Part shown: piece after piece, positions 17,554 to 28,624 of the stretch | Layout of the letters: every line of letters starts with the position of its first letter | Numbering within the stretch: the stretch's first letter is position 1 | Origin: Salinivibrio kushneri | Lineage (GTDB): Bacteria; Pseudomonadota; Gammaproteobacteria; Enterobacterales; Vibrionaceae | NCBI RefSeq assembly: GCF_005280275.1 | Contig: NZ_CP040021.1 | Coordinates: 2,133,001 to 2,197,000, forward strand | Direction of reading: 5' to 3' | Length of the DNA: 64,000 bases | Made by a program: the position numbers and the translations under genes | Notes under the pieces: model-generated | The model's input: only the letters and a program-made list of their open reading frames with translations | Database searches by the model: none | What the model was told of the DNA's origin: nothing

Positions 17554-19017
17554 TTAGCCGAGGCGATAGTTCGGCGCTTCTTTAGTAATAGTGACATCAT
17601 GCGCGTGTGACTCTTTCATGCCCGCGCCAGTGACGCGAACAAACTGCGCTTGGGTGCGCATCTCTTCAATGGTGGCAGAGCCGGTGAGGCCCATGCTGGA
17701 GCGCAGGCCACCCATTTGTTGATGAATGATCTCTTTCATCATGCCTTTGTAATCAACACGTCCTTCAATGCCTTCAGGCACCAGCTTGTCTGCGGCGTTA
17801 TCGCTTTGGAAGTAACGGTCAGATGAGCCTTTCGACATGGCGCCCACTGAGCCCATACCACGATAAGATTTGTAAGCACGGCCTTGGTAAAGCTCCACTT
17901 CACCCGGAGACTCTTCGGTACCAGCGAGCATTGAGCCTACCATCACACAGGATGCACCGGCCGCAATCGCTTTACACAGATCCCCAGAGAAGCGGATACC
18001 GCCATCGGCAATCACAGGAATGCCGTATTCTTGCGCTACAGCGGCTGCATCACTGATCGCCGTGATCTGCGGGACACCGACGCCAGTGACGATACGCGTG
18101 GTACAGATTGAGCCTGGGCCAATGCCAACCTTGACGGCATCCACACCGGCTTCAATCAGGGCGCGCGCCCCTTCAGCGGTGGCGACGTTGCCGCCCACAA
18201 TCTGCAGGTTCGGATACGCGGCACGTGCTTCACGGATACGTTGCAACACCCCTTCAGAGTGGCCGTGTGATGAGTCAATCAGCAGCACATCCACGCCGGC
18301 TTCAACCAAGGCGGCAATACGTTCTTCATTGCCCGCACCGGCCCCGACCGCACCGCCAACACGTAAGCGACCTTGTTCGTCTTTACAGGCATTAGGCTTG
18401 CTTTCCGCTTTTTGGAAGTCTTTAGCGGTGATCATACCGGTGAGATGATGGCTTGAGTTGACCACCAAAACCTTCTCGACGCGGTGTTGTTGCATGAGCT
18501 GCTGTACCTGCTCACGCTCCGCGCCTTCTTGCACAGTGGCAAGGCGAGATTTTGGTGTCATCACGTCTTCGACGCGCTTGCTTAAGTCAGAGACAAAACG
18601 CACGTCACGGCCAGTGATGATGCCCACCAGCTCTTTTTGTGCATTGACAACAGGGTAACCGGCAAAGCCGTTACGCTCAGTCAGCGCCTTCACATCAGCA
18701 ATGGTCATTTCAGGGGTCACAGTCACTGGGTTGGTGACCATGCCTGCTTCATAGATTTTGACCAAGCGTACTTGTTCAGCCTGTTGCTCGATGGTCATGT
18801 TTTTATGGATAAAGCCAAGACCACCTTCTTGCGCCAAGGCAATTGCCAAACGGGCTTCGGTCACCGTGTCCATCGCGGCGGATAGCACAGGAATGTTTAA
18901 GCTGATCGAGCGTGTCAATTTAGTACGCAGATCGGCATGGTTAGGAAGAACATTTGAGTGGGCAGGGACGAGGAGTACATCGTCAAAGGTTAGCGCTTCT
19001 TTCGCGATTCTCAGCAT
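17554..19017 (-). CDS. guaB: Inosine-5'-monophosphate dehydrogenase
   Basis: GuaB oxidises IMP to XMP with NAD+, the committed step to GMP. The (beta/alpha)8 catalytic barrel is interrupted by a tandem CBS (Bateman) region at about residues 90-205. The active-site cysteine is in [19 protein letters not shown]. The mobile flap arginine-tyrosine is in SSDRYFQ. Length (487) is standard. It is the first gene of the guaBA operon. The leader holds a PurR-type box 64 bases before the start. Confidence 0.98.
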   Translation of the reverse strand: MLRIAKEALTFDDVLLVPAHSNVLPNHADLRTKLTRSISLNIPVLSAAMDTVTEARLAIALAQEGGLGFIHKNMTIEQQAEQVRLVKIYEAGMVTNPVTVTPEMTIADVKALTERNGFAGYPVVNAQKELVGIITGRDVRFVSDLSKRVEDVMTPKSRLATVQEGAEREQVQQLMQQHRVEKVLVVNSSHHLTGMITAKDFQKAESKPNACKDEQGRLRVGGAVGAGAGNEERIAALVEAGVDVLLIDSSHGHSEGVLQRIREARAAYPNLQIVGGNVATAEGARALIEAGVDAVKVGIGPGSICTTRIVTGVGVPQITAISDAAAVAQEYGIPVIADGGIRFSGDLCKAIAAGASCVMVGSMLAGTEESPGEVELYQGRAYKSYRGMGSVGAMSKGSSDRYFQSDNAADKLVPEGIEGRVDYKGMMKEIIHQQMGGLRSSMGLTGSATIEEMRTQAQFVRVTGAGMKESHAHDVTITKEAPNYRLG

Positions 19018-19080
19018 TGCAATATCTCACACCAAAATTTGTGAAGGGGAACAAAATATTGCCGCAGCATTATACGTGCA

Positions 19081-19096
19081 GCGCAAACGTTTGGCT
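19081..19096. promoter_or_regulatory. PurR-type operator upstream of guaBA
   Basis: GCGCAAACGTTTGGCT keeps the central GCAAACGTTTG core of the PurR palindrome and lies in the guaB/xseA divergent spacer. PurR control of guaBA is known in E. coli. Confidence 0.7.
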
Positions 19097-19264
19097 ATCG
19101 ATTTTTACTAAGAATGTCCGTTTGTTGGGCAACTCAGATTTAGTCGGTTGATTTATCAACATATATCCGCGGGACTTTTTCGCAACCGATTGCTCTAGGT
19201 CTATTTGGCATACCGGAATGCGACAGGTAGTATGCTGACAAGCTTATTGAAAGGGACCGAGATC

Positions 19265-20620
19265 GTGACCGCTAACAACCGAAATATTCTTTCCGTCTCT
19301 CGCTTAAATGCCGAAGTGCGTCTTTGCTTGGAGAAAAACATCGGTATCGTCTGGCTCACGGGGGAAATCTCTAATTTTACCGCCGCGACATCGGGTCACT
19401 GGTATTTGTCGTTGAAAGATAACCAAAGCCAAGTCAAATGTGCGATGTTCCGTGGTAACAATCGCCGCGTGATGTTCAAACCTAAAAACGGCGATCAGGT
19501 ATTGGTACGTGCACGCGTGTCTATGTACGAGCCTCGCGGCGACTATCAACTGATCTTAGAAAGCATGCAGCCCGAAGGCGATGGACGACTGCAACAGGCG
19601 TTTGAGCAACGCAAACAAGCGTTAGCCGCTGAAGGCTTATTCGCACAAAGCGCCAAACAGGCCTTGCCCGACCAACCCAAACGCGTTGGCATAATCACCT
19701 CCAAAACGGGCGCTGCCTTGCACGATATTCTAAATGTGTTGAAACGGCGCGATCCGAGTCTGCCCGTGGTTATCTATCCCACGCTGGTACAAGGACAAGA
19801 GGCGGCGGTTGCTATTGCCCAAGCCATAGGACGCGCGAATGCGCGCAACGAGTGTGATGTGCTGATTGTTGGCCGTGGTGGAGGCTCACTCGAGGATTTA
19901 TGGTGCTTTAATGAAGAGATTGTCGCCCGTACTATCGCCGCCAGTCAGATCCCCATCGTCAGTGCCGTAGGCCATGAGGTCGATGTCACCATTGCCGACT
20001 TTGTTGCCGATGTGCGCGCGCCGACGCCATCAGCCGCCGCGGAATTAGTGAGCCGTGACCTCAGTTATCGCTTACAGCAATATCAGCAGCGCGAGCAAGC
20101 ACTTAAAAACGCGATCGGCACCCTCTTGTATCGCCAGCAACGGGCGCTGACGCAGCACGAACACCGTTTGTCGCATCAGCACCCTCGCCGGCGGTTGCAA
20201 CAGCAAAGTCAGCATATTGATGAGCTGCAACGACGAATGCACCAGGCACTCACTAAGCAGTTTTCACGGTACAGCAGCCAACTGAACACGTTAGATACTC
20301 GATTGCAGCGCATGACGCCTGACCGTCGTATTCAGCAGCATCAGGCTCAATTGGCGCAATACCATCAACGCCTCACCCACGCGATGGACTCGCACCTGTC
20401 CCATGCGCAACAGCGACTCGCGACCTTGGTCGCCACCTTAGATGCGGTCAGCCCACTTGCCACCCTTTCTCGCGGCTATTCAATTAGCCGTGATAGTGAT
20501 GGACACATCGTCACTAACATCAACCAGTTGAAAGAGGGTGATACCTTACACACCCAGCTTAGCAACGGCGATGTCACCAGCGTGGTACAACAACGACACC
20601 TGCATCAATCTCCTGATTAA
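19265..20620 (+). CDS. xseA: Exodeoxyribonuclease VII large subunit
   Basis: XseA with XseB forms exonuclease VII, which cuts single-stranded DNA to oligonucleotides from both ends. The N-terminal OB-fold runs from [17 protein letters not shown] to about residue 100 ([18 protein letters not shown]). The catalytic region has GVIT-like [28 protein letters not shown] and [18 protein letters not shown] long Gln/His-rich coiled coil follows, and the end is [10 protein letters not shown]. The frame is open further upstream (ATGs at 19205 and 19232). The GTG at 19265 with AGGGA eight bases before it gives 451 residues, matching the E. coli N-terminus. It is divergent from guaBA as in enterobacteria. 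Confidence 0.95.
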   Translation: MTANNRNILSVSRLNAEVRLCLEKNIGIVWLTGEISNFTAATSGHWYLSLKDNQSQVKCAMFRGNNRRVMFKPKNGDQVLVRARVSMYEPRGDYQLILESMQPEGDGRLQQAFEQRKQALAAEGLFAQSAKQALPDQPKRVGIITSKTGAALHDILNVLKRRDPSLPVVIYPTLVQGQEAAVAIAQAIGRANARNECDVLIVGRGGGSLEDLWCFNEEIVARTIAASQIPIVSAVGHEVDVTIADFVADVRAPTPSAAAELVSRDLSYRLQQYQQREQALKNAIGTLLYRQQRALTQHEHRLSHQHPRRRLQQQSQHIDELQRRMHQALTKQFSRYSSQLNTLDTRLQRMTPDRRIQQHQAQLAQYHQRLTHAMDSHLSHAQQRLATLVATLDAVSPLATLSRGYSISRDSDGHIVTNINQLKEGDTLHTQLSNGDVTSVVQQRHLHQSPD

Positions 20621-20989
20621 ACTCTGCACAACAGACATCTGACCGATCAGTAAGCGATCGCGCGATCTGGGGGTTTATTCCCCCTGATCAGCTTCCTACC
20701 CTGAAAAGAATATTTATCAATACACTTCCCGAAAGCATAAGTTACATGTTCTGCATTTGGATTTATAGAAGGATAAAAATCTAAATTGTGTTTTACTACA
20801 GCCTAGATCCAGAGTAATCTAAAAGTGTGATGTAGAAAGGGGTGTCGATTTTACCACCGCTCAAAACCTGAGCGGCAGCGCAATGGACTAGGATCTAAGA
20901 CAACAGATAATCGCGCCCATTAACGTGACCCAGATCACTTTTATTCGGTTACGGATCCTAACAGAGATCGGACTCGCCATGTCACGATC
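20621..20989. other. Long convergent spacer with hairpins and a CRP-like site
   Basis: About 370 bases between the ends of xseA and der contain no plausible gene. GATCTGGGGG/CCCCCTGATC (20664-20689) and CCGCTC/GAGCGG (20857-20875) form hairpins without U tracts. At 20924-20939 CGTGA-N6-TCACT matches the CRP core GTGA-N6-TCAC. A CRP site between convergent gene ends is unexpected and could mark an unrecognised small RNA, but no complete promoter-terminator pair was identified. Confidence 0.4.
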
Positions 20990-21014
20990 AAAAAAACCCA
21001 GCATCGCTGCTGGG
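20990..21014 (-). terminator. der terminator
   Basis: CCCAGCA at 20997-21003 pairs with TGCTGGG at 21008-21014 around TCGC. On the minus strand the stem is followed by seven T residues, just after the der stop. Confidence 0.88.
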
Positions 21015-21021
21015 CTTTCTA

Positions 21022-22527
21022 TCACTTCTTATTGCGGTTTTTCACCATATCCATTAAGCGTTTACGCTGACGGGATTGAGATAATGTCAGCTTTTCTTTT
21101 TTCCCCTCATAGGGGTTTTCGCTGTTTTGGAATTGGATCTTTATTGGCGTGCCCATTATATCCAGGGTTCGCCGATAGTAATTCATCAAATAACGCTTAT
21201 AAGAATCTGGTAGCTCTTTGACCAAGTTACCATGAACCACCACAATCGGTGGGTTGTAGCCGCCTGCGTGCGCATATTTGAGCTTCACCCGACGTCCACG
21301 GATCATCGGTGGTTGATGGTCATCTTGCGCCATTTTCAAAATGCGGGTGAGCATCGCGGTTCCAACACGTTTTGTCGCTGACTGATACGCCTCTTGAATC
21401 GACTCAAACAAGTGACCGACCCCGGTGCCGTGCAACGCAGAAATGAAATGCACACGGGCAAAGTCGACAAACCCTAAGCGACGATCAAGCTCTGACTTCA
21501 CACGCTCTTTCACTTCACTGTCCAAGCCATCCCACTTGTTGACCGCCAAAACAATCGAGCGCCCAGCATTCAGTGCAAAACCAAGCAAGCTTAAGTCTTG
21601 GTCCGATATATTCTCGCGTGCGTCGATGACTAATAACACCACGTTGGCATCTTCAATCGCCTTGAGGGTTTGGATCACCGAGAATTTTTCTACCTTGTCG
21701 GTCACTCGTTTACGACGTCGCACCCCGGCAGTATCAATCATCACGTATTCGCGACCATCACGCTCCATGGGAATGTAAATGGAGTCACGGGTTGTGCCAG
21801 GCATGTCATAAACCACCACGCGCTCTTCACCGAGCATGCGGTTCGTCAGGGTTGATTTACCCACATTGGGGCGGCCAATAATCCCAATTTTAATCGGTAG
21901 CGATTGTAAGTATTCATACTCGCTTTCCGCCTGCTCTTCGGTTTTTACCGCGTCATCATTACTGTCGAGCGTATCGGCTTCCTCGGTCAAATCGATCACG
22001 CCTGCTTGCGCATCGTCCTCGTCAGCTGACACTTGCTCCACCAAAGGCGTCAACGCACGATTAATCAGGCCGCTAACACCTCGGCCATGCGCGGCAGCGA
22101 TCTGGAACATGTTATCCATGCCTAACTGCCAAAAATCAGCCGTCGCCGTGTCTGGATCAATACCATCCACTTTGTTCACCACCAAGAAGGTAGTTTTTTC
22201 ACGGGTACGAATATGTTGAGCAATATCCTGATCCGCTGGGGTCAGACCGGCTCGACCATCGACCATAAACAGCACGACATCGGCTTCTTCAATCGCCGCT
22301 AGCGACTGCTCTGCCATCTTGGTTTCTACACCTTCTTCGGTGCCGTCAATGCCGCCGGTGTCAATCACGATAAATTCGTGATCATCTAGCAATGCCTTGC
22401 CGTATTTTCGATCCCTGGTCAGTCCCGGAAAATCCGCTACTAATGCATCGCGTGTGCGGGTAAGACGGTTAAAGAGCGTCGATTTTCCCACATTCGGGCG
22501 CCCCACTAGGGCTATAACAGGAATCAT
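21022..22527 (-). CDS. der: GTPase Der (EngA), ribosome assembly
   Basis: Der is the double GTPase that helps assemble the 50S subunit. Two G domains are visible, each with its P-loop: [15 protein letters not shown] (about residues 8-22) and [15 protein letters not shown] (about 217-231). The G3 and G4 motifs DTGG/VNKVDG and [16 protein letters not shown] are present. An acidic linker (about 165-205) separates the domains, as in gammaproteobacterial Der. The C-terminal KH-like domain ends in basic residues ([18 protein letters not shown]). It is the last gene of the hisS-yfgM-bamB-der run. Confidence 0.98.
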   Translation of the reverse strand: MIPVIALVGRPNVGKSTLFNRLTRTRDALVADFPGLTRDRKYGKALLDDHEFIVIDTGGIDGTEEGVETKMAEQSLAAIEEADVVLFMVDGRAGLTPADQDIAQHIRTREKTTFLVVNKVDGIDPDTATADFWQLGMDNMFQIAAAHGRGVSGLINRALTPLVEQVSADEDDAQAGVIDLTEEADTLDSNDDAVKTEEQAESEYEYLQSLPIKIGIIGRPNVGKSTLTNRMLGEERVVVYDMPGTTRDSIYIPMERDGREYVMIDTAGVRRRKRVTDKVEKFSVIQTLKAIEDANVVLLVIDARENISDQDLSLLGFALNAGRSIVLAVNKWDGLDSEVKERVKSELDRRLGFVDFARVHFISALHGTGVGHLFESIQEAYQSATKRVGTAMLTRILKMAQDDHQPPMIRGRRVKLKYAHAGGYNPPIVVVHGNLVKELPDSYKRYLMNYYRRTLDIMGTPIKIQFQNSENPYEGKKEKLTLSQSRQRKRLMDMVKNRNKK

Positions 22528-22620
22528 GTAGACCTCTTCTTTTCATTCGCTTTATTAATAAACAAGGCTCCCGACTGTCTTGGCAGCCAGGAGCCTAAAT
22601 ATAGAACTGGATGGCTTCGC

Positions 22621-23778
22621 TTACTCGATACTCAGCTTTCTCAGTTGACCATCACGGGTGATCACAATATAGCCATCATCGGTTTGCACCGGTGCAACTG
22701 CAATCCCGTTCCCTTCTAGAGATTGTTGCGCGACAAAGTCACCCGTTTGCGGGTCAAGCCAGTGCAAGTAGCCTTGGCTGTCGCCGACCACCAGATAGCC
22801 GCCGCTTGCCGCAGGTGCGGTTAAGATACGGTAAGCTAGCTGTGTATTGCGCCACTTTTCTAGGCCGTTACGCGCATCTAACGCAACGACATTATCTTTA
22901 TCATCAATAAGATAAATACTATTGCCTGCGACTAGGAAGTCTTTAGCAGAGGAAAAATCCCGCTTCCACGCTGCTTTCCCTGAGCGCAAATCAATAGAGA
23001 CTAATTGGCCATTATAGCCTACTGCATACAAACGGTCGCCATTGATTACTGGGGTCGCATCCACATCCACTAAGCGGTCAATCTCGGTCGCCCCTTTTGG
23101 GGTCGAGATAGGGATCTGCCAAATTGAGCGGCCGGTTTCGATCATGGCCGCGCCTAGACGTCCATTGGCCATCCCCCAGAATACCCCGCCGGAAATAGTC
23201 ACTGGCGCACTTTCACCGCGTAGGCTCAAGTTCGGCACATCATTAGCGTTATTCCACTGTGGCTCGCCCGATTCTGCATCCAGTGCCACTAACTCACCAC
23301 GGCTGGTATTAACGATCACCAACCCAGCTTCCACCAAAGGCTTGGCCAGTACTTCACCATTCACGTTCTGTTGCCAAACCCGCTCGCCAGTTTCGGCATC
23401 CAGTGCGTAAACTTGACCGGTTTCACCGCCCACATACACTTTGCCGTATGAGGCGCTCAAGCCGCCAGAAAGCAACGCCAGTGTCTCGGTTTGTACCGAC
23501 TGTTGCCAGACAGCGTCACCGCTTTCTAAATCAAAGGCGGCGACTAAACCTTGGCGGTCCGCCGCAAACACTTTGTCATACGCCACGGTAGGCTGGAGCG
23601 CGGAATAGTATTGGCCGACCCCGTCACCCACTTGTGCCTGCCAATGCTGGGTTGATGAAATCTCATTAGTCACTGAAGGCAGCGGCGCCATTTGCACCAC
23701 ATCTTCTTCACCGGCACAGCCTGCCAGTATCGCCATGGTCGTGGCCATTGCAGCCATACGCCATAATCGTTTTTTCAT
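22621..23778 (-). CDS. bamB: Outer-membrane protein assembly factor BamB
   Basis: BamB is the eight-bladed beta-propeller lipoprotein of the BAM complex that folds and inserts outer-membrane barrels. A signal peptide with lipobox LAGC (C21) is followed by repeated PQQ-type blades, each containing AxDAxxGxxxW motifs (ALDAETGERVWQQN, ALDAESGEPQW, SIDLRSGKAAWKRD, ALDARNGLEKWRN). Length (385) is close to E. coli's 392. It sits between yfgM and der, ten bases after yfgM, in the usual gene order. Confidence 0.97.
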   Translation of the reverse strand: MKKRLWRMAAMATTMAILAGCAGEEDVVQMAPLPSVTNEISSTQHWQAQVGDGVGQYYSALQPTVAYDKVFAADRQGLVAAFDLESGDAVWQQSVQTETLALLSGGLSASYGKVYVGGETGQVYALDAETGERVWQQNVNGEVLAKPLVEAGLVIVNTSRGELVALDAESGEPQWNNANDVPNLSLRGESAPVTISGGVFWGMANGRLGAAMIETGRSIWQIPISTPKGATEIDRLVDVDATPVINGDRLYAVGYNGQLVSIDLRSGKAAWKRDFSSAKDFLVAGNSIYLIDDKDNVVALDARNGLEKWRNTQLAYRILTAPAASGGYLVVGDSQGYLHWLDPQTGDFVAQQSLEGNGIAVAPVQTDDGYIVITRDGQLRKLSIE

Positions 23779-23787
23779 ACCACGACC

Positions 23788-24381
23788 TTATTGACTCAGA
23801 TTATCAAGCTTCATGTTAACGGTTGGGCTTTCCGCCGCCGCCAATGACGCTGCATACGCGTCTCGCGCTGCCTGCTTGTCGCCCTGACGAAGCAAGACGT
23901 CACCACGGATCTCTGCCACTTTCGCCGTCCAGCTTTCGGCGGTCACTTTGTCGAGTTCGTTCAATGCGGCTGAATAATTTTCCAACTCTGCCTCAACGCG
24001 CGCCAGTCGTGTGGTGACAAGTCCATACAGGGCGTCATCTTTCACGGCTTGCTGCGCTTTTTTGAGTTGCGCCTGGGCACTGTCCAGCTCTCCTTGCGCA
24101 ACATGCTTTTGCGCCAGCTGTAATGCCGCCAAGGCACGATAACCTTCATGGCCTTCTAGCTCGCTCAGTGACACAGTATCACCGCTTTCAATGCCACTTA
24201 GCACCTGTTCATATTGCTGCGAGGCTTGCGCTTGGTTCGCCAGTTGCTGTGACTGGAAATAACGCCAACCATATAACGCACCCAAACCGACAACGGCACC
24301 GATTACAACGGCCTTACCATTGTCTCGCCACCACTTTTTAATGGCTTCAACCTGCTGCTCTTCTGTGGTGTAGACGTCCAC
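23788..24381 (-). CDS. yfgM: YfgM, ancillary SecYEG translocon protein
   Basis: A 197-residue inner-membrane protein whose periplasmic TPR domain works with PpiD at the SecYEG exit as a chaperone. The N-terminal cytoplasmic stretch (YTTEEQQVEAIKKWWRDNGK) precedes one transmembrane helix (AVVIGAVVGLGALYGWRYF, about residues 24-43). TPR-like helical repeats follow to the C-terminus (AAESPTVNMKLDNL). The order hisS-yfgM-bamB is conserved; spacing to bamB is nine bases and to hisS eleven, so they are co-transcribed. Confidence 0.93.
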   Translation of the reverse strand: MDVYTTEEQQVEAIKKWWRDNGKAVVIGAVVGLGALYGWRYFQSQQLANQAQASQQYEQVLSGIESGDTVSLSELEGHEGYRALAALQLAQKHVAQGELDSAQAQLKKAQQAVKDDALYGLVTTRLARVEAELENYSAALNELDKVTAESWTAKVAEIRGDVLLRQGDKQAARDAYAASLAAAESPTVNMKLDNLSQ

Positions 24382-24392
24382 GTTCTGTCCTC

Positions 24393-25661
24393 TTAAATCA
24401 ATGCTTTTAGTGACGCGGCGATCTCATCCTGATTCAGTGTTTGTTGCTCGCCGCCTTTCAAATCTTTTAACGCCACTGTGCCGTTGGCGACTTCATCTTC
24501 GCCTAACACCAGCGCCACAGAGGCGCCGACTTTGTCCGCGCGCTTAAACTGTTTCTTAAAGCTACCACCGCCGAAGTGCGACATCACACGTAGCCCTGGC
24601 ACCTGCTCGCGTAAGCGCTCCGCCAGTTTCATCCCCACAGCCATGGCTCCTTCGCCGGCTGTGACCATATACACATCCACTGCCGGGCGGACATCATCTT
24701 GGTTAAGGTTTTCCAGCATTAGAACCAGACGCTCTAAGCCCATTGCAAACCCAACAGCAGGGGTTGCCTTGCCGCCGAGTTGCTCAACCAAGCCGTCATA
24801 ACGGCCACCACCGCACACCGTGCCTTGCGCACCCAAGCTATCAGTGATCCACTCAAACACGGTCCGGTTGTAGTAGTCGAGACCACGTACCAAACGGTGG
24901 TTTACTTGGTATTCGATACCTGCCGCGTCCAAGAGTTCACACAAGCGCGCAAAATGCTGTTTTGATTCGTCATCCAGGTAGTCACCGAGCTGAGGCGCAT
25001 CCACTAGAATGGCTTGGATGTCTGCGTTTTTGGTATCTAGCACGCGCAATGGGTTGGTCTGCATGCGGCGCTTGCTGTCTTCATCCAACACAGATTCGTG
25101 TTGCATCAAAAAGTCCACCAGCGCTTGACGATAATTCGCACGCGCTTGTGGTGAGCCGATTGAGTTAAGCTCCAATCGCACATGTTCCGCAATGCCCAGC
25201 TCGCGCCACATACGTGCGGTCATCATGATTAACTCAGCATCCACGTCTGGGCCATTGAGGCCAAAGACTTCCACACCAAATTGGTGGAACTGGCGATAGC
25301 GGCCTTTTTGCGGACGCTCATGACGGAACATTGGTCCGATGTACCAAAGACGATGCTCTTGGTTGTACAGCAGGCCATTTTCAATCCCGGCTCGGACACA
25401 ACCTGCTGTCCCTTCAGGGCGCAAAGTGAGACTGTCACCATTGCGGTCATCGAAGGTATACATTTCTTTTTCGACAACGTCTGTCACTTCACCAATGGCA
25501 CGGCTAAACAAATGCGTCGCTTCCACAATAGGCATGCGAACTTCACTATAGCCGTAAGCGCTCACTACGTTTTTAATGGTAGATTCGAGCTTTTGCCATA
25601 AAGGAGATTGAGACGGGAGGCAGTCATTCATGCCTCGAATTGCTTGAATTGTTTTAGCCAC
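24393..25661 (-). CDS. hisS: Histidyl-tRNA synthetase
   Basis: A class II synthetase that charges tRNA-His. Motif 1 is around [19 protein letters not shown], motif 2 is [25 protein letters not shown] with the [17 protein letters not shown] loop, and the histidine-specific [15 protein letters not shown] and motif 3 GFAMGLERL follow. The C-terminal anticodon-binding domain includes [14 protein letters not shown]. The frame is open upstream, but homologues begin (M)[12 protein letters not shown]. The GTG at 25659-25661, with GGAAG just before it, is therefore taken as the start, giving 422 residues. It lies 52 bases after ispG. Confidence 0.97.
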   Translation of the reverse strand: MAKTIQAIRGMNDCLPSQSPLWQKLESTIKNVVSAYGYSEVRMPIVEATHLFSRAIGEVTDVVEKEMYTFDDRNGDSLTLRPEGTAGCVRAGIENGLLYNQEHRLWYIGPMFRHERPQKGRYRQFHQFGVEVFGLNGPDVDAELIMMTARMWRELGIAEHVRLELNSIGSPQARANYRQALVDFLMQHESVLDEDSKRRMQTNPLRVLDTKNADIQAILVDAPQLGDYLDDESKQHFARLCELLDAAGIEYQVNHRLVRGLDYYNRTVFEWITDSLGAQGTVCGGGRYDGLVEQLGGKATPAVGFAMGLERLVLMLENLNQDDVRPAVDVYMVTAGEGAMAVGMKLAERLREQVPGLRVMSHFGGGSFKKQFKRADKVGASVALVLGEDEVANGTVALKDLKGGEQQTLNQDEIAASLKALI

Positions 25662-25713
25662 GTTAACTTCCGTTACCGAAATGATATAAAAGGGGAGAAG
25701 GCCGCCTAACGGC

Positions 25714-26841
25714 TTAGCCTTCTTGATCGATTTGAGACACCTTGATGCGGTTGCGTTCATCCATCATCGCCGCTTTGGCGCGGATTTTGGCCTCCAGCTC
25801 ATCCACCAAGTTGTCGTTATTAAAGCGCTCTTTTTGGCGTTTACCATCGAGGTAATAAGCACTGCGCTTGTTACCCCCTGCCAAGCCGAGGTGAGACGCT
25901 TCGGCTTCACCCGGGCCATTGACCACACAACCAATCACAGAGACATCCATTGGGGTCAGTATGTCTTCCACGCGCTGCTCGAGCGCATTAACCGTACCAA
26001 TCACATCAAACTCTTGACGTGAACAACTCGGACAGGCAATAAAGTTCACACCGCGAGAGCGGATACGCAGTGATTTAAGAATATCGAAGCCGACTTTGAT
26101 TTCTTCGACCGGATCGGCGGCGAGTGATACACGCAAGGTATCACCAATACCTTCCGCCAATAGCATCCCCAAACCAACGGATGACTTAACCGCACCAGCA
26201 CGCGCGCCACCGGCCTCGGTGATACCAAGGTGAAGGGGCTGATCGATTTGCTGCGCGAGTTTGCGATAAGACTCAACCGCTAGGAAGACATCTGACGCTT
26301 TCACACTGACTTTAAATTGGTCAAAGTTAAGACGGTCAAGGATATCGACATGACGCATGGCCGATTCGACTAAAGCATCAGAGGTTGGCTCTCCGTACTT
26401 TTCTTGCAGATCGCGCTCCAGTGAGCCGCCATTGACACCAATCCGGATTGGAATGTTTTTGTCACGTGCGGCATCCACCACCGCCCGAATGCGCTCTTCT
26501 TTACCAATATTCCCTGGGTTGATACGCAAACAGTCGACACCATACTCCGCCACTTTTAATGCAATGCGGTAGTCAAAGTGGATGTCTGCGACCAAAGGGA
26601 TCGAGGTTTGCGCTTTAATCTCTTTAAACGCTTCCGCCGCGTCCATGGTGGGTACCGATACCCGAACGATATCTGCCCCCACCCCTTCTAGCGCTTTGAT
26701 TTGTGCCACAGTAGCGGCCACATCTGTGGTTCGCGTATTGGTCATAGATTGCACGGCAATCGGCGCGCCATCACCAATCGGCACATTGCCGACGTTGATG
26801 CGCGTTGAGGGACGGCGTTTAATGGGAGTTTCGTTGTGCAT
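25714..26841 (-). CDS. ispG: 4-hydroxy-3-methylbut-2-en-1-yl diphosphate synthase (MEP pathway)
   Basis: IspG is the [4Fe-4S] enzyme that converts MEcPP to HMBPP in isoprenoid synthesis. The TIM-barrel part includes [20 protein letters not shown] and [11 protein letters not shown]. The cluster cysteines are in [10 protein letters not shown] and CVVNGPGEA, with the conserved Glu nearby. Length (375) matches the family. It lies 15 bases after rodZ in the pilW-rodZ-ispG-hisS operon. Confidence 0.97.
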   Translation of the reverse strand: MHNETPIKRRPSTRINVGNVPIGDGAPIAVQSMTNTRTTDVAATVAQIKALEGVGADIVRVSVPTMDAAEAFKEIKAQTSIPLVADIHFDYRIALKVAEYGVDCLRINPGNIGKEERIRAVVDAARDKNIPIRIGVNGGSLERDLQEKYGEPTSDALVESAMRHVDILDRLNFDQFKVSVKASDVFLAVESYRKLAQQIDQPLHLGITEAGGARAGAVKSSVGLGMLLAEGIGDTLRVSLAADPVEEIKVGFDILKSLRIRSRGVNFIACPSCSRQEFDVIGTVNALEQRVEDILTPMDVSVIGCVVNGPGEAEASHLGLAGGNKRSAYYLDGKRQKERFNNDNLVDELEAKIRAKAAMMDERNRIKVSQIDQEG

Positions 26842-26856
26842 ATCGACGTTCTCTGA

Positions 26857-27855
26857 TTACTGCGGAAGGCGCAACCGAGCCACTTGACCGGTTGGGAAGC
26901 CATCAAGATCAATGTTGTCGCCATTAAAGGTGATTTTCACCACGCTGGGAGCACCCAATACCAATTGATACGGGATGTCACCCGTTAAGGTCACTTGCTC
27001 ACCCTCAGATTTTATCCCGGTTGCCAGTCGTTCGCCATTGGCATCTCGCACATCTATCCAGCAATCACCACTAAAGGTCATCACTAGACGATTATTGACC
27101 GTACTGGCGGGGGCTTCATCCTCAGACGCTGCCGTTGATTGTGCCTCAGGTTCAGTTTGTGTCGTCGCCTCGTTCGTTTGCCCCGGCTCAACCGCCGAAG
27201 CTGATTCTGGCTCCGTCGACCCTGAGCGGTTCTCCTGATTAGATACCGGCTCGTTCGCGGTATCTTGTGTGTCAGTTTCTTGTAACTCCGCCCCTTGTGA
27301 GGCCGTCGAATCTGTCATCGCAGGCTCGGCCATCGCCGGTGCCTCTGCGGCAACCATCGCGCTATCTTGCTCTGATGGCGTAGTGACAAGTTCATCCGCT
27401 TGCTGGCTATCCAGCTGTGTCGGCACAGACGTCATGGCCTGCTGGTTCTGCCAATACCACACACCCGTGATCCCGACCGCAATAGCGATGATCACCCAAG
27501 ACAACCACATCAGGCGGCTTTCACTTTTTTGCCGCCGTGTTTTGCGCGAGAAGCTTTGCATTTTTTGTACGGTGGCCGTACTGCTTGCTTCCATATTGCT
27601 ATTACCTAAAAGCTGATCCGCGTCGATTTGCATCAGCTTGGCATAGGATCGCAAATAGCCACGTGTAAACGTGGCCAATTGATCCATGTCCGGATTGTTT
27701 TGTTCAAGATCCTCAATGACGCTGACCCGCAACCGAAGTCGGTCAGCCACATCTCGAACACTCCAGCCCATTTTCTCTCGCGCTTGCTTTAATACTTCCC
27801 CGGGCGCAGGTTGGGTATCAGATTGCGCTTGTTCTTCCGTCTGTTCAGTATTCAT
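26857..27855 (-). CDS. rodZ: Cytoskeleton protein RodZ
   Basis: RodZ is the bitopic membrane protein that links MreB filaments to the cell-wall elongation machinery. The N-terminal helix-turn-helix domain spans about residues 15-95 (LKQAREKMGWSVRDVADRLRL, then FTRGYLRSYAKLM). The single transmembrane helix is about 117-138 (LMWLSWVIIAIAVGITGVWYW). A long Gln/Glu/Ser/Thr-rich linker (about 140-245) leads to the C-terminal beta-domain (LVMTFSGDCWIDVRDANGERLATG). Its start overlaps the end of pilW by 11 bases, showing translational coupling. Confidence 0.95.
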   Translation of the reverse strand: MNTEQTEEQAQSDTQPAPGEVLKQAREKMGWSVRDVADRLRLRVSVIEDLEQNNPDMDQLATFTRGYLRSYAKLMQIDADQLLGNSNMEASSTATVQKMQSFSRKTRRQKSESRLMWLSWVIIAIAVGITGVWYWQNQQAMTSVPTQLDSQQADELVTTPSEQDSAMVAAEAPAMAEPAMTDSTASQGAELQETDTQDTANEPVSNQENRSGSTEPESASAVEPGQTNEATTQTEPEAQSTAASEDEAPASTVNNRLVMTFSGDCWIDVRDANGERLATGIKSEGEQVTLTGDIPYQLVLGAPSVVKITFNGDNIDLDGFPTGQVARLRLPQ

Positions 27856-28600
27856 TCGCTAGGTACAATTGATATTCTTTGGATTCTGGAAACCGTTGCG
27901 CCAATCGCTGAGCGTCATGGGCAGCTCGCTCCGTGTAGCCTTGTTGCTGATACGCTTTCACTAGCAATAACAGTCCTGCAGGCTGAACACCAACACGTTG
28001 GTGGAGCCGCTTGATACGTGCGACGGCCTCTGCCACTTGCCCGGTATCTATTTCTAATTTGGCAAGTTGTAAACCAGCACGGACATTCAGCGGGTCGTGA
28101 TCAACCGCTTTGCTAAACAAGGCTTTTGCGCGTTCTACGTGGCCAGCTTTTAGCTGACAAAACGCCGCGTTTTCATAACTGTCTGACACACGATGATAAT
28201 ACGGTTGTACGACTGCTTGCAAAAATGCGTCATTCGCCGCGGCAAATCGCTGTTGTTCGCACAAGAAAACACCGTAATTGTTATACACATCACCTTTTTC
28301 AGACGCTTGCGCTAACGCTTGTTGATATAAGCGATCCGCTTTGTCGTTTTCACCGACACGTTGTTGATAATACGCCATCGACAGCGAGGTGCGATAGTAG
28401 TTAGGCGCATATTGGCGCGCTTGCTGCAAGTTTTGCTGCGCTTGTTGATAGCGATCACTGTTTAGATAGCCTAATCCCAGTGCAATGCGCGCCTCTGCGG
28501 CTTGAATCTTATCAAATTTCGTCTCGCTGTGCGGCGAACCTGACGATGAACATCCAGCCAACGCCATCAGCACGCCCAATACCCAAACCGTTTTTGTCAT
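27845..28600 (-). CDS. pilW: Type IV pilus biogenesis/stability lipoprotein PilW (PilF)
   Basis: A 251-residue outer-membrane lipoprotein with tandem TPR repeats that pilots assembly of the PilQ secretin. The signal peptide ends in the lipobox LAGC (C17). TPR-like helices begin at ALGLGYLNSDRYQQAQQNLQQA and repeat through ALAQASEKGDVYNNYGVFLCEQ and LFSKAVDHDPLNVRAGLQLA. Its place between rlmN and rodZ is conserved in vibrios and pseudomonads, although no other pilus gene is in this window. Confidence 0.9.
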   Translation of the reverse strand: MTKTVWVLGVLMALAGCSSSGSPHSETKFDKIQAAEARIALGLGYLNSDRYQQAQQNLQQARQYAPNYYRTSLSMAYYQQRVGENDKADRLYQQALAQASEKGDVYNNYGVFLCEQQRFAAANDAFLQAVVQPYYHRVSDSYENAAFCQLKAGHVERAKALFSKAVDHDPLNVRAGLQLAKLEIDTGQVAEAVARIKRLHQRVGVQPAGLLLLVKAYQQQGYTERAAHDAQRLAQRFPESKEYQLYLANEY

Positions 28601-28624
28601 GCCATCCCCTTATCACCCTCTCAG

